A stretch of 64,000 nt of DNA from positions 1,854,001 through 1,918,000 of the forward strand of contig AUYT01000001.1 of the NCBI GenBank assembly GCA_000447245.1. Direction: 5' to 3'. The notes under the pieces were generated by a model. It was not told the DNA's origin. It did not search any database and saw only the letters and a list, made by a program, of their open reading frames with translations. This DNA comes from a candidate division Zixibacteria bacterium RBG-1. Lineage in GTDB: Bacteria; Zixibacteria; MSB-5A5; DSPP01; RBG-1. This document shows positions 25,468-33,637 of the stretch, piece after piece. Position 1 is the first letter of the stretch. Every line of letters starts with the position of its first letter. Position numbers and translations under genes: made by a program.

Positions 25468-27780
25468 TCACTTTACAATATGGGGTGTGATAAAAACCAC
25501 CACTTCACTTTCTTCTACCACTTTGGTTGTGTGGCTAAACAAATATCCTAAGATGGGTATACTGCCCAAAAGCGGGATTTTTCTTCTTGTTTCTCTCTCA
25601 TTCTTCTGCAAAAGTCCACCTATTACGAGTGTTTCACCTTCTTTAACTCTTACTTTTGTTTTGACCTGTCGTCTACTGACCACCGGTAGCCCGGTAGCAC
25701 TAGCGGACTGGATTACATCACTAACTTCAGGCTGAACATCGATTGTGATTTCTTGATTATCCGAAATATAAGGAGTAATATTAAGCGAAACCCCTACTTT
25801 TATAACTTCTAATCTTTCATAGGGAAAAGAAATTGAACCAGTTAACAGAGTGTAGTATTGGTCTTTTCCTACAAAAATATAAGCCGGCTGTCCTTCTACG
25901 GTGACTACTTTGGGATTGGCTCTGATTTTTACTTTTCCATCTCGGACTAAGGCTTGGAAGGATACTCCGGAATTCAAAGTCCAGTCCCCTGATTTAGCAC
26001 CAGTACGACCATAAAATAACCCCAACGTTGAATCTAAAAGTTCAGACAAAGGTCCTATTACTGAAAAAGAGTGACCGGGTTTGATTCCGGATATAGACCC
26101 TCCTACACCTAAACTTGTGAGGGCATCCTGTGAAAATTCAGTTACCAAAACCTCTATCATTACCTGTTGAGGAGCAATATCAATCTTGGCTAAATCCTGT
26201 CTGAGCCTTTGAATCAGTTCTGGTGAGGCGGTAACCGCTAAAGTATTAGTCTCTTCATCCACCGAAATGAAGGGTTGATAAAATTTAGACAAGAGTTTGA
26301 TACAATCTTTTGCCTTAATGTAGTTGGGGGTAATCAGCTCAGTAGTACTCAAAAGAGGGAAAGAAGGATTGTCGGGGTGAGCTGTACCGACCAGATAATA
26401 ACTATCCATTCTTCTAAATGTGTAACCAAAAGGTGTTAAAATTCTTCTCAGACATTCTTCTAATGGAAGGTTTACAAGCTCCACGGTAACCAAGCCTTTT
26501 ACTGATTCATCAGTAATAATAGGGATTCCTGTGGCTGCGGAGATATCTTTTAATGCTTCTCTGATATCGTAGTCATAAAAATAATTACTCACCAGTTTTT
26601 GTGAGTCAAACCCAGACTCCAAATTGGTTGCACTTACCTCATCCTCTATCGATTCTGGAGCTTTTACCGGTTGCTCAACGGTAGAATTTTGCACTGGTTT
26701 AGTTTCAGTTGTCCGAGCAAAGTTTTTCAATTCTTCAGGAGTTTTGTGGAATAAATCTGAAGGAGCAATTTTCTTTTGAGCCAGTTCCGCACCTGGTTTC
26801 TTGATTCCCAAACTAACTGTTAAAGATATTCTGTGGTCTCCCGTCAGTTCCGTTGTTCCGGGGTAAGGATAATCCTGATAACTGTAATCTATTTGATAAA
26901 ACCGGCTGCTGCTATTAATCTTGACTGAGAATCCAAATGCATAAGAATTATAATCTAAACCAAAGTCTTTCCCTAATGAATATCCACCCCGAACTGCAAA
27001 ACTGGTTGATTTATCAGAGAGAAAAGTGTGTTCAATACCCAAGCTGTTTATGTTTCCGTTATTAGAAGAGTTTTTTCTATTACGGATGGAAGTATCAAAA
27101 GCCAAAGTGGTTTTGGAGTTGGTTTGCCATATATCATATGCCATGCCAACCCTGAACTGGCGGGTAGGAATTAAACTAAATCCCAAGTCATTTGATGAAA
27201 TACCCATATCTGGTAGCAACAAACCATTCCCGCTTACTCCTATTGAAAATTCTGGTTTAACCCGGTAAAGTAACCCTAAGTCTAAGTCGAAGTTCTTTTC
27301 TTTCCCAGCGTTGGTGTTAAATAAGAACTTGACACTTGTACCAAACGTTAAATCTGGAATGATTTTTCCTGATAAAGCCAAAGCCGCCGTGTTATTTGTT
27401 ATCAGATTGGTCTTATGTTCCCAGGAACCTCTTTGGGTACCAGCAATGCCCAGTGAAAATTTTTCTTTCAGTGGTAAAACTAACCCCGCAAAACTGACGT
27501 ATGTGTTCTCTCCTGTTATATTTATATGCCGGCTTTCTCGATTATACAAAACTGATAGTTGTGATTTTTTTATCCAAATTAAACCAGCCGGATTATAAAA
27601 AATGGCACCAGGGTCATCAGCTATAGCGGTAAAAGCATTCCCCATTCCTACGGCTTTGCTAGAAGTACCATAGTTGTCATAACCCCATGCTGAGCCAGGT
27701 AGATAAATTAGAGCTGTCCAAATCCAAAGCAAATGTACACTAAAAAAAATGAAACTCGATTTTTTCTTCATTGTTGTCAT
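25468..27780 (-). CDS. PorV-like barrel fused to a secretin
   Basis: 770 residues. Signal segment (about 5-33), then a PorV/FadL-like outer-membrane barrel (about 34-330) with the family start GTSSKAVGMGNAFTAIADD and FYNPAGL. After a linker, a secretin follows: an STN/N0-like domain (about 397-450, YDIREALKDISAATGIP), an N1-like domain (about 475-540, ITPNYIKAKDCIKLL) and the C-terminal secretin channel (about 590-770) with VKEGETLVIGGLL and RKIPLLGSIPILGYLF. Secretins form large outer-membrane gates of type II/III/IV systems. I know of no standard family joining one to a PorV-like barrel. It overlaps the upstream gene by four bases. No frameshift is seen at the join. Confidence 0.82.
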   Translation of the reverse strand: MTTMKKKSSFIFFSVHLLWIWTALIYLPGSAWGYDNYGTSSKAVGMGNAFTAIADDPGAIFYNPAGLIWIKKSQLSVLYNRESRHINITGENTYVSFAGLVLPLKEKFSLGIAGTQRGSWEHKTNLITNNTAALALSGKIIPDLTFGTSVKFLFNTNAGKEKNFDLDLGLLYRVKPEFSIGVSGNGLLLPDMGISSNDLGFSLIPTRQFRVGMAYDIWQTNSKTTLAFDTSIRNRKNSSNNGNINSLGIEHTFLSDKSTSFAVRGGYSLGKDFGLDYNSYAFGFSVKINSSSRFYQIDYSYQDYPYPGTTELTGDHRISLTVSLGIKKPGAELAQKKIAPSDLFHKTPEELKNFARTTETKPVQNSTVEQPVKAPESIEDEVSATNLESGFDSQKLVSNYFYDYDIREALKDISAATGIPIITDESVKGLVTVELVNLPLEECLRRILTPFGYTFRRMDSYYLVGTAHPDNPSFPLLSTTELITPNYIKAKDCIKLLSKFYQPFISVDEETNTLAVTASPELIQRLRQDLAKIDIAPQQVMIEVLVTEFSQDALTSLGVGGSISGIKPGHSFSVIGPLSELLDSTLGLFYGRTGAKSGDWTLNSGVSFQALVRDGKVKIRANPKVVTVEGQPAYIFVGKDQYYTLLTGSISFPYERLEVIKVGVSLNITPYISDNQEITIDVQPEVSDVIQSASATGLPVVSRRQVKTKVRVKEGETLVIGGLLQKNERETRRKIPLLGSIPILGYLFSHTTKVVEESEVVVFITPHIVK

Positions 27781-29417
27781 TTTATGATAAATGCTTTTTG
27801 GGCCTTAGCTAGAACGTTCCCTCCATACTCCATGTCAATTTCAGCCAGATACTTTCCCGGCGGAAACACAGAGGGGAATATGGTTTCCATTTTGCGAACC
27901 CCGTCTGGAAGAACAAATTCTTTTATCTCCTGAAATATAAATTCACCCACTTTTTCATATTCAGACTTTCCGGCATATGCTACACCTTGTTTCTCAGAAG
28001 GCGGTATCTCGACAAAATTTTTGATAACTACTTTTCCACGTGGTTTGAAGTGGATATTTCCTAAATTTTTAAAGTAGGCTATCAAAGAAGGTGGACTTCC
28101 TTTAGAAAAGTTTATTTCACTTTTTACAATCTCACCTTTAAAATCTTTTTCCTTTGGAATACTTAGTAACACAGGTATCTGGAAGGACGTGGATAAAGCC
28201 TCTTTCTCATCCAGTTTGTGAGCTTCAAAAACCAGACAAGTATATCTGCCTCCACTTTCAAGAGAAGGCACTGTTATAGTAGCTCGGACCGGTTTTCTCT
28301 CATAAGGTTTTAAGGTAAATTGAATCGGCTCAATTTTGAGCCAATCCTGGCAGGACCATTTTGCTTCAGTATTTTCCAAAAGCACAATTTCTCCTTCCGG
28401 GTCAAATTGCATGGGATGGAGCTTAGTATTTACCACAAGGGATTTATCCTCATTGTTAATCAGTAAGAAGCTCATAACTCGGAAGGCACCGGGAGGAACT
28501 ACTTGCTCTACTCTCTCAGGCTGTAATTCCAGAGCAATGGGGATAGATGTTTTTAAGTTTCCTTTAAGAGCGGTTCCATATTTTGAGACCGTAAAAGGAG
28601 TAGTAGCTATTACTGGACTGGGGGCTCCGTAGTTTAATATTACTTGAGCGACGTAATCCCCAGGCCTTGGTTGTTGAATTACCGACACAAAATCACAAGT
28701 AGCATCTGGTAAAACCGTACCTGCTCCTGCACCTAAAGGATATTCTCTGACTTTGCGCCCATCTTTATTTCTGATTATTAATCTACCCTTGCCGTTGATA
28801 TGAATGTTCCCCTCGTTTTTTACTCTGCCTTTAACTATCAAGTTGTCTTTACCCACCCGGGAGGCTATTTGCGGGTCAGCTGAGCTGGGAGTGACTTTCA
28901 GGTCAGTGAGAGAAACTTTCTTAACTAAACCGCGCCCCTTTTTTACCGTAACTTCTACAAATGCTGGCATTCTGAAGTGATATCTGCGCTGAATAAATGG
29001 TTTTTCCGGACCCACCGCTTCCGGAACAATTTCAAACACAACAGCTCCGTATCTTCCCCCTACAACATCACGTGGCACTTTAATTTGAACCTTAATCTCT
29101 TTGGAATTTTTAGGAGCCAGAGTAATGAGACTATCTGAAACAGTCATCCAATCCGCACAAGAATAGCGAGAAGTTCCTTTATCAATTACTTTGTACCCTC
29201 CGTCTTCCAACTCAATAAAGTCAGAAAGAAAAACCAAGAGGTTTACCGGATTACTTTCATCCTCATTTCCCAGAAGCAGATTGAACTCTGTTCTTTCTCC
29301 GGGTGAGAGTGATAATTCAACTAATTGTGGACTGAGAAACAAGGTGTGCTGAGAGATTCCCGAAGAGAATAAAATCAAAAGGTCTAAGCAAACCACAAAA
29401 AAAATTCTTCTAATCAT
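27777..29417 (-). CDS. Periplasmic protein with two repeated Ig-like modules, chaperone-like
   Basis: 546 residues with a signal peptide (1-22). Two halves repeat: YSCADWMTVSDSLITL ... VVGGRYGAVVFEI (about 83-135) and WSCQDWLKIEPIQFTL ... LESGGRYTCLVFEA (about 350-395). Each opens with a beta-sandwich of SPGERTEFNL type and ends with a CARDB-like strand set. The fold resembles DUF916/COG1470-like and pilus-chaperone-like proteins. Its stop overlaps the start of the PorV-secretin gene (ATGA), so translation is coupled. A role as periplasmic partner for the secretin or its cargo is inference. Confidence 0.7.
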   Translation of the reverse strand: MIRRIFFVVCLDLLILFSSGISQHTLFLSPQLVELSLSPGERTEFNLLLGNEDESNPVNLLVFLSDFIELEDGGYKVIDKGTSRYSCADWMTVSDSLITLAPKNSKEIKVQIKVPRDVVGGRYGAVVFEIVPEAVGPEKPFIQRRYHFRMPAFVEVTVKKGRGLVKKVSLTDLKVTPSSADPQIASRVGKDNLIVKGRVKNEGNIHINGKGRLIIRNKDGRKVREYPLGAGAGTVLPDATCDFVSVIQQPRPGDYVAQVILNYGAPSPVIATTPFTVSKYGTALKGNLKTSIPIALELQPERVEQVVPPGAFRVMSFLLINNEDKSLVVNTKLHPMQFDPEGEIVLLENTEAKWSCQDWLKIEPIQFTLKPYERKPVRATITVPSLESGGRYTCLVFEAHKLDEKEALSTSFQIPVLLSIPKEKDFKGEIVKSEINFSKGSPPSLIAYFKNLGNIHFKPRGKVVIKNFVEIPPSEKQGVAYAGKSEYEKVGEFIFQEIKEFVLPDGVRKMETIFPSVFPPGKYLAEIDMEYGGNVLAKAQKAFIIK

Positions 29418-29453
29418 ATCTTAAATTTAAGTTGTTCCTAAGATATTATACTT

Positions 29454-29492
29454 GGTCAGGCAGGTAACATTAAAAATCTATCCTGCCTGACC
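29454..29492. other. Strong intercistronic stem-loop
   Basis: A perfect 11-bp inverted repeat (GGTCAGGCAGG at 29454-29464 and its complement at 29482-29492) between the secreted-subunit gene and the chaperone-like gene. There is no T-run on the - side, so it is more likely an mRNA-stabilising or attenuating hairpin than a full terminator. Confidence 0.6.
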
Positions 29493-29526
29493 CTATTTTT
29501 ATCCTAAAAGGGACGCCCCAGAGGCT

Positions 29527-30228
29527 CTATTGTAAGGGTCGGAAATAGCCAGTCTCGGGGTCAATCCATGGTTTTATCCTTTTCAGTTCTATGACAACTA
29601 CAGCATCATCCTCATATTCGCAAGCAGAATTAGACTGCTGCACACAGATTTTGTTCCACAGTTTGGCGCTTAACCCCTGATGTAATTGTTCGCTGTCTGG
29701 AATAAGAATGTCCTTCCCATTCATAAGGGCTGCTGGTATCCACTCATCGGAAGCAGGCGGTGGTGGAGTACCTAGATTCCATGTAGCATACCAAACCGGA
29801 ATTGTCAGAGTAACACCTCCGGTTCCTTGATATAGTAAGTCGTCGAACCCGGCATAGAGGATGTCAACGTCATAATTACTCGCAATGGTGAAGCCAATGC
29901 AGTCAGCCGCATAACAGCCCGGTTTGCGCACAAACCAGTCCCATCTGGTTCCAGTAATAGACCAACGTACCCATTGAGCCACTGAGGCATGGTTCTGGAA
30001 GTCTATACGCCAGAACTGCCTGTTGCTGTCTCCAACTGCTGGAAGACTGGTAAATGCACGAGCAAATGCGCCAGGATCCCCAATTCCTAAACTCCGCCAC
30101 GCATCACCTTCTAACTGGAAAACTTCTACTTCGGTACCTATAGGTGGCCAAGGTGATGGATTACCTGCAAAAGCAAATGCCGGGAGGAGCAAGATTGCTC
30201 CTGCTAAAAGTATTAATAGTTTTTTCAT
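29527..30228 (-). CDS. Secreted protein, paralogue A, unknown family
   Basis: 233 residues, signal peptide 1-21 (ending AFA). It shares two blocks with the gene at 30324-31043: SITGTRWDWFVRKPGCYA (about 94-111) against SITGTRLDWFVRKPGAYA, and QQSNSACEYEDDAVVV near residue 204 against SQSNSSCEYEDDAYIT. Outside these blocks the copies differ strongly. A near-perfect ribosome site AAAGGAGGTGA precedes ATG, suggesting high expression. It is followed by the stem-loop and then the chaperone-like and secretin genes. It is probably an abundant exported or structural component. No known family is recognised. Confidence 0.7.
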   Translation of the reverse strand: MKKLLILLAGAILLLPAFAFAGNPSPWPPIGTEVEVFQLEGDAWRSLGIGDPGAFARAFTSLPAVGDSNRQFWRIDFQNHASVAQWVRWSITGTRWDWFVRKPGCYAADCIGFTIASNYDVDILYAGFDDLLYQGTGGVTLTIPVWYATWNLGTPPPPASDEWIPAALMNGKDILIPDSEQLHQGLSAKLWNKICVQQSNSACEYEDDAVVVIELKRIKPWIDPETGYFRPLQ

Positions 30229-30323
30229 CTTTTTTCACCTCCTTTCAATTTTTTTTCTTTAATTTACTCTGAAGTCCTTTTCAGAAAGACGCCAGAGCGT
30301 CCCTTAGGATACATTTTCTCATT

Positions 30324-31043
30324 TTATTTATTATCCACTAATTGATTATTGCCTAATTCTATCCAAGTACTCAGATTTTGTACAGTTAAAGTAATATAGG
30401 CATCATCTTCATATTCGCAGGAAGAGTTAGACTGACTGACAAAAATCAGATTCCACAGGTCCAAGGTTGTCGAGGGTGAACTCTCACTAAAAATCAGGAA
30501 CCGGTCAGAAGAGTTTAAGTCTGAAGCTTTTATCCAGCTGACCTGTCCAATAGGTGCAGCCGGTTGCTCGATTCCATAGAATGTTTGTATAGACTTGTCC
30601 GGATTCTCTGAGTTGGTGAGATTTCCAAATCCATCAAAGTCCACCAGTACACTTGTGTTACTTTCGATGGTGAGAGAAGCGCCTTTCATAGCATAGGCTC
30701 CGGGCTTGCGCACAAACCAGTCCAGCCTTGTACCCGTGATAGAAAAGTGAATCCAGGGCTCTATCACCCCACTGGCTTGAAGGGGAATCTGAGAAGATTG
30801 ATCTGTGCTTAAACTCTGTGAGAAAGTGGACTGGCGGCTTGCTAAAGCGGAACTTGGAGTTGCCCCTGATACCTGACCATATACATTGAAAATTGCGCCA
30901 TGAGAGTTATCTTTGTCCCATTTATTCCCATGACGTATCCAGACCTGCTTCTGTTCTCCTTCTGCAGAGTGGAAGAACATAGAGGTCAAAAGAAAAGATA
31001 ACATTATAAGTGAAGTCCACCACCATAACTTTCGCAAAGTCAT
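30324..31043 (-). CDS. Secreted protein, paralogue B, unknown family
   Basis: 239 residues, signal-like segment 8-29. Shares the SITGTRxDWFVRKPGxYA and QSNSxCEYEDDA blocks with paralogue A downstream, at corresponding places, and both end soon after a TWI/PWI element (LSTWIELG; IKPWIDPE). It is the first gene after the Crp-type regulator, and the 190-base region upstream carries three Crp-like palindromes. Two related secreted proteins placed before a chaperone-like protein and an outer-membrane gate resemble subunit genes of an assembly system; this is inference. Confidence 0.68.
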   Translation of the reverse strand: MTLRKLWWWTSLIMLSFLLTSMFFHSAEGEQKQVWIRHGNKWDKDNSHGAIFNVYGQVSGATPSSALASRQSTFSQSLSTDQSSQIPLQASGVIEPWIHFSITGTRLDWFVRKPGAYAMKGASLTIESNTSVLVDFDGFGNLTNSENPDKSIQTFYGIEQPAAPIGQVSWIKASDLNSSDRFLIFSESSPSTTLDLWNLIFVSQSNSSCEYEDDAYITLTVQNLSTWIELGNNQLVDNK

Positions 31044-31160
31044 TCCTGCCTACCTGCCTCCGTTTGAACTTCCATAAAATTCTTTGAGGTTAACCCTCAT
31101 TTTGACCAGAATAGATCCTTTTTGCCGTCTAAAAGGTAGCGAAAATAGAGAGAATTTGTC

Positions 31161-31239
31161 TGTGATGCAGATAACTGAAATGAATTTTCTATGTGATGAA
31201 GATTACAGAAGTCACCAAAAGCTTGTGAACTTAATCACA
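31161..31239 (-). promoter_or_regulatory. Three Crp-like operators at 31-32 bp spacing
   Basis: Consensus TGTGA-N6-TCACA. Site at 31224-31239: TGTGAACTTAATCACA, perfect, overlapping the stop codon of the regulator gene. Site at 31192-31207: TGTGATGAAGATTACA, one mismatch. Site at 31161-31176: TGTGATGCAGATAACT, a weaker right arm. The centres are 32 and 31 bases apart, three helical turns, so bound dimers would sit on one face of the DNA upstream of the 31043 gene. Confidence 0.7.
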
Positions 31240-31885
31240 TAGCTAAAGGACAAAAAAGAAGTAGTATTCCAGGCAGATAGATAACACCGCGTGAGACTTC
31301 GACTTTTCCTTTTCTGGCAAGTTCCGAAATGATTCGACTCACAGTTTCGCGCGATAAACCGCTAACCGAGGCGATTTCTTCGTGAGTGATTTTCAAAACT
31401 TTTCCTAACCTGCTTTTAAGTTCCTGAAGTATGTCTAAGACCCTTTCCTCAGAATCATGAGTATGCAAAAGACCTAAGCGATAGGAAAAGTCCAATTGTT
31501 TGGTGAGTTCCTTTATAACTTTGTTGGAGGAACTATCGGATCTTTCGAATACTTTTCTGAACACTGAAAAAGGAACTGCCCACAGGCAGGAAGGTACAAT
31601 TGTCCTGGCTTCGCAGCTATAACTTGATTCGGCCAGCACCCCTGACAAATACACCACATCTCCCTTTCCACAGATTTGTAGGAGGAGTGGCTGGTGATTG
31701 AAGCTTGGGCGAGTAACTTTTATGAGTCCGTTTTTTACAATCCAGACCTTGTCGATTCGATCACCATATCTCCACAGAGTCTTCCCTCCGGAGATCTGCT
31801 GTTCGGAAAGATTGGTTATTAAAGATAGTAAATTTTTTTCAGAAACATTTTGGAAAAATGGTACCTCTAATAATTCGGCTCCCAT
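31235..31885 (-). CDS. Crp/Fnr-family transcription regulator
   Basis: 216 residues: an N-terminal cyclic-nucleotide-binding-type jelly roll (about 10-125) and a C-terminal winged helix with the Crp signature ITHEEIASVSGLSRETVSRIISEL (shown by residues near 165-190). There is no Fnr-type cysteine cluster, and the usual cAMP-pocket arginine/serine motif is not clear, so the ligand is uncertain. Three Crp-type palindromes lie directly between this gene and the secreted-protein operon, which it very probably controls. The last residues (LLLFCPLAM) are unusually hydrophobic. Confidence 0.88.
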   Translation of the reverse strand: MGAELLEVPFFQNVSEKNLLSLITNLSEQQISGGKTLWRYGDRIDKVWIVKNGLIKVTRPSFNHQPLLLQICGKGDVVYLSGVLAESSYSCEARTIVPSCLWAVPFSVFRKVFERSDSSSNKVIKELTKQLDFSYRLGLLHTHDSEERVLDILQELKSRLGKVLKITHEEIASVSGLSRETVSRIISELARKGKVEVSRGVIYLPGILLLFCPLAM

Positions 31886-32028
31886 TTCTGATAAGCGCTA
31901 AAATGAATTTTATGATAACGAATAGGTGAAGAAGGACTCACTAACTTTAACAAGTACTCTGTTCCTTCAACCTCCGTCACTTTCTGACATACCCCCCTTT
32001 CTGTCAGACTTCGACCATTAATCAACAT
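31867..32028 (-). CDS. Possible small protein overlapping the regulator start
   Basis: An in-frame ATG at 32028 opens a 53-residue frame (MLINGRSLTERGV...) ending inside the first codons of the Crp-type gene (19-base overlap). A TTG start at 32073 would give 68 residues. It could be a leader peptide or a small PilZ-like beta protein, but there is no ribosome site or family match to decide. Confidence 0.3.
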   Translation of the reverse strand: MLINGRSLTERGVCQKVTEVEGTEYLLKLVSPSSPIRYHKIHFSAYQKWEPNY

Positions 32029-32315
32029 AACTGAGAACTGTTTGTCAAGTAAAATCGCTGTGGCTTCTACCAATTGTTCAATTTTTGAGCACGAAATCGA
32101 AATGTAGTGGTAGTGAGAAAAATTTTTATCGGTCAGATTTGTTATTGTCCAAGCAACAGTTTTTTTGGTATAATTTGAGTCACAGGAAGGTCCAATAAAT
32201 TTAAGCCGTCAATGAGAGTTTATTAAAAGGAGTAATAGGATAATTACTGTATTGAGATAAGGTATTCAAGGTGCTCCTAGGTAAGCTCATAAATTATTGT
32301 TCATCAATAGGTTAA

Positions 32316-32402
32316 CGGAGAGGGAGGGATTTGAACCCCCGGTCCCCTTGCGAGGACAACGACTTTCGAGGCCGTCCCGTTAAACCGCTCCGGCACCTCT
32401 CC
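32316..32402 (-). tRNA. tRNA-Ser (anticodon CGA)
   Basis: An 87-base class II tRNA with acceptor GGAGAGG/CCTCTCC, anticodon loop CTCGAAA giving CGA, a long variable arm and T-loop TTCAAAT. No CCA encoded. Reads UCG. Confidence 0.95.
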
Positions 32403-32406
32403 TAAA

Positions 32407-32841
32407 TTAAGTCGGGGTCACAGACCCCACCAATTGCTTTATTTCTTCCAACCTAGGTCTAAAAATCCTGAACCCCAGAAAAGTTACGGCAATGAACAGC
32501 AGAAACTCTTCTAATTTTCCTCCCAACAAAAAATAAATAAAACCATAAATTGAGGGAGCTAAATTCAAAACAAATATAACAATACTGAAGGTTAAGATTG
32601 ATTTTTGAACCGGAATTTGGGAAATGGCGGCCAGACTCTTTTTGGAGAACTTGGCAAAAAAACTCTTTTTAAAAATAAAAATCGCCAGCAATTCACTAAC
32701 ACTTATAAAAATCAAAACCCAAAAAAATAATTTCAGATTGGGAGTAGGGTCGGCTCCTACACCATTTTTTCTCAGAAAAAAACCTATAGTCAAAAACCCC
32801 AAGGGAAGGGCTAAATTCAGTACCAAACCCAGATACAGCAT
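32407..32841 (-). CDS. Small integral membrane protein, unknown
   Basis: 144 residues with four predicted membrane segments (about 5-24, 38-56, 80-97 and 100-125) and a short charged tail. No family recognised. It lies 37 bases after tadA and just before tRNA-Ser, so it is probably the last gene of the tadA transcript. Confidence 0.6.
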   Translation of the reverse strand: MLYLGLVLNLALPLGFLTIGFFLRKNGVGADPTPNLKLFFWVLIFISVSELLAIFIFKKSFFAKFSKKSLAAISQIPVQKSILTFSIVIFVLNLAPSIYGFIYFLLGGKLEEFLLFIAVTFLGFRIFRPRLEEIKQLVGSVTPT

Positions 32842-32878
32842 TTGAGTATGTATTTTTTCCCAATCCAGCGGTTTATGA

Positions 32879-33379
32879 TTAATGATTCCCCCCGTTAGTG
32901 GTGGCTTTCTGGCTGCGAAGTTTTTGAAAGAAGTCTATCAGAATTTTAGAACATTCCTCTTTTAATATTTCTGGGACCGCTTCGACTTGATGATTCAATC
33001 TTTCATCGTTGGGAATATTGTATAAAGTGCCGCAAGCACCTTGTTTAGGGTCGAAGGTGCCGAAAACTAATCGTTCTATGCGGGATAGAACTATCGCTCC
33101 GGCGCACATCACACAGGGTTCTAAAGTGACGTAAAGAGAAGCACCTTCTAATCTCCAGGAATCAAAAAAATTGGAAGCGGCGGTTATCGCTAAAATTTCA
33201 GCATGCGCGGTGGCATCTTTCAATGACTCTACCTGATTGTGCCCCCGCCCGATGATTTTGTTTTCATAAACCACAACCGCACCGACCGGCACCTCTTTTT
33301 TCTTGAGAGCTAAGTGAGCTTCTTTGAGTGCCTCTCTCATCCATTTTTCATCTTCGTTATAATTTTTATTCTGGACCAT
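32879..33379 (-). CDS. tadA: tRNA adenosine-34 deaminase TadA
   Basis: 166 residues when started at the ATG at 33379; an upstream in-frame extension runs through the tRNA-Arg gene and is not coding. Zinc deaminase motifs: HAEILAI (HxE) and PCVMCAGA (PCxxC), plus the TadA tail. The enzyme converts A34 to inosine in tRNA-Arg(ACG), and exactly that tRNA gene lies 25 bases upstream in the same orientation, a physical pairing of modifier and substrate. Confidence 0.95.
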   Translation of the reverse strand: MVQNKNYNEDEKWMREALKEAHLALKKKEVPVGAVVVYENKIIGRGHNQVESLKDATAHAEILAITAASNFFDSWRLEGASLYVTLEPCVMCAGAIVLSRIERLVFGTFDPKQGACGTLYNIPNDERLNHQVEAVPEILKEECSKILIDFFQKLRSQKATTNGGNH

Positions 33380-33404
33380 AGGATTTATCCTGGTAAAAAT
33401 ATTA

Positions 33405-33478
33405 TACGCCCGGAGGGAGTCGAACCCCCAACCTTCAGCTCCGTAGGCTGCCGCTCTATCCAGTTGAGCTACGGGCGC
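33405..33478 (-). tRNA. tRNA-Arg (anticodon ACG)
   Basis: 74 bases: acceptor GCGCCCG/CGGGCGT (a G-U first pair), D-arm GCTC/GAGC, anticodon loop CTACGGA giving ACG, T-arm GGGGG-TTCGACT-CCCTC. Position 27-43 is a G-A mismatch. A34 needs conversion to inosine to read CGC and CGA, the reaction of the adjacent tadA product. Confidence 0.95.
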
Positions 33479-33493
33479 ATTTCTTAAAATTTT

Positions 33494-33545
33494 ATGGTCA
33501 ACAATAGTCAAGAATAATAAAATTGTTGACCATTCTTGACTATTG
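33494..33545. repeat. Interleaved inverted repeats (ABA'B'), locus 1
   Basis: Arm A 33494-33505 pairs with 33522-33533 (12 bp, ATGGTCAACAAT); arm B 33502-33515 pairs with 33532-33545 (14 bp, CAATAGTCAAGAAT). The two overlap, so they can form alternative hairpins. The same design, with related sequence, occurs at 58220-58270. Confidence 0.8.
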
Positions 33546-33637
33546 AGCTCAATATATGCTACGAAAATTTGCGGGTCAATTAAATTTTTAGATGATGAAT
33601 TTTACCCTCTCCCCTTAGGGAAGGGTAAGATTTTAAA

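Noticed and set aside
33379-33511. N-terminal extension of tadA
   Set aside because: The extension runs through the tRNA-Arg gene; the ATG at 33379 gives the normal length.
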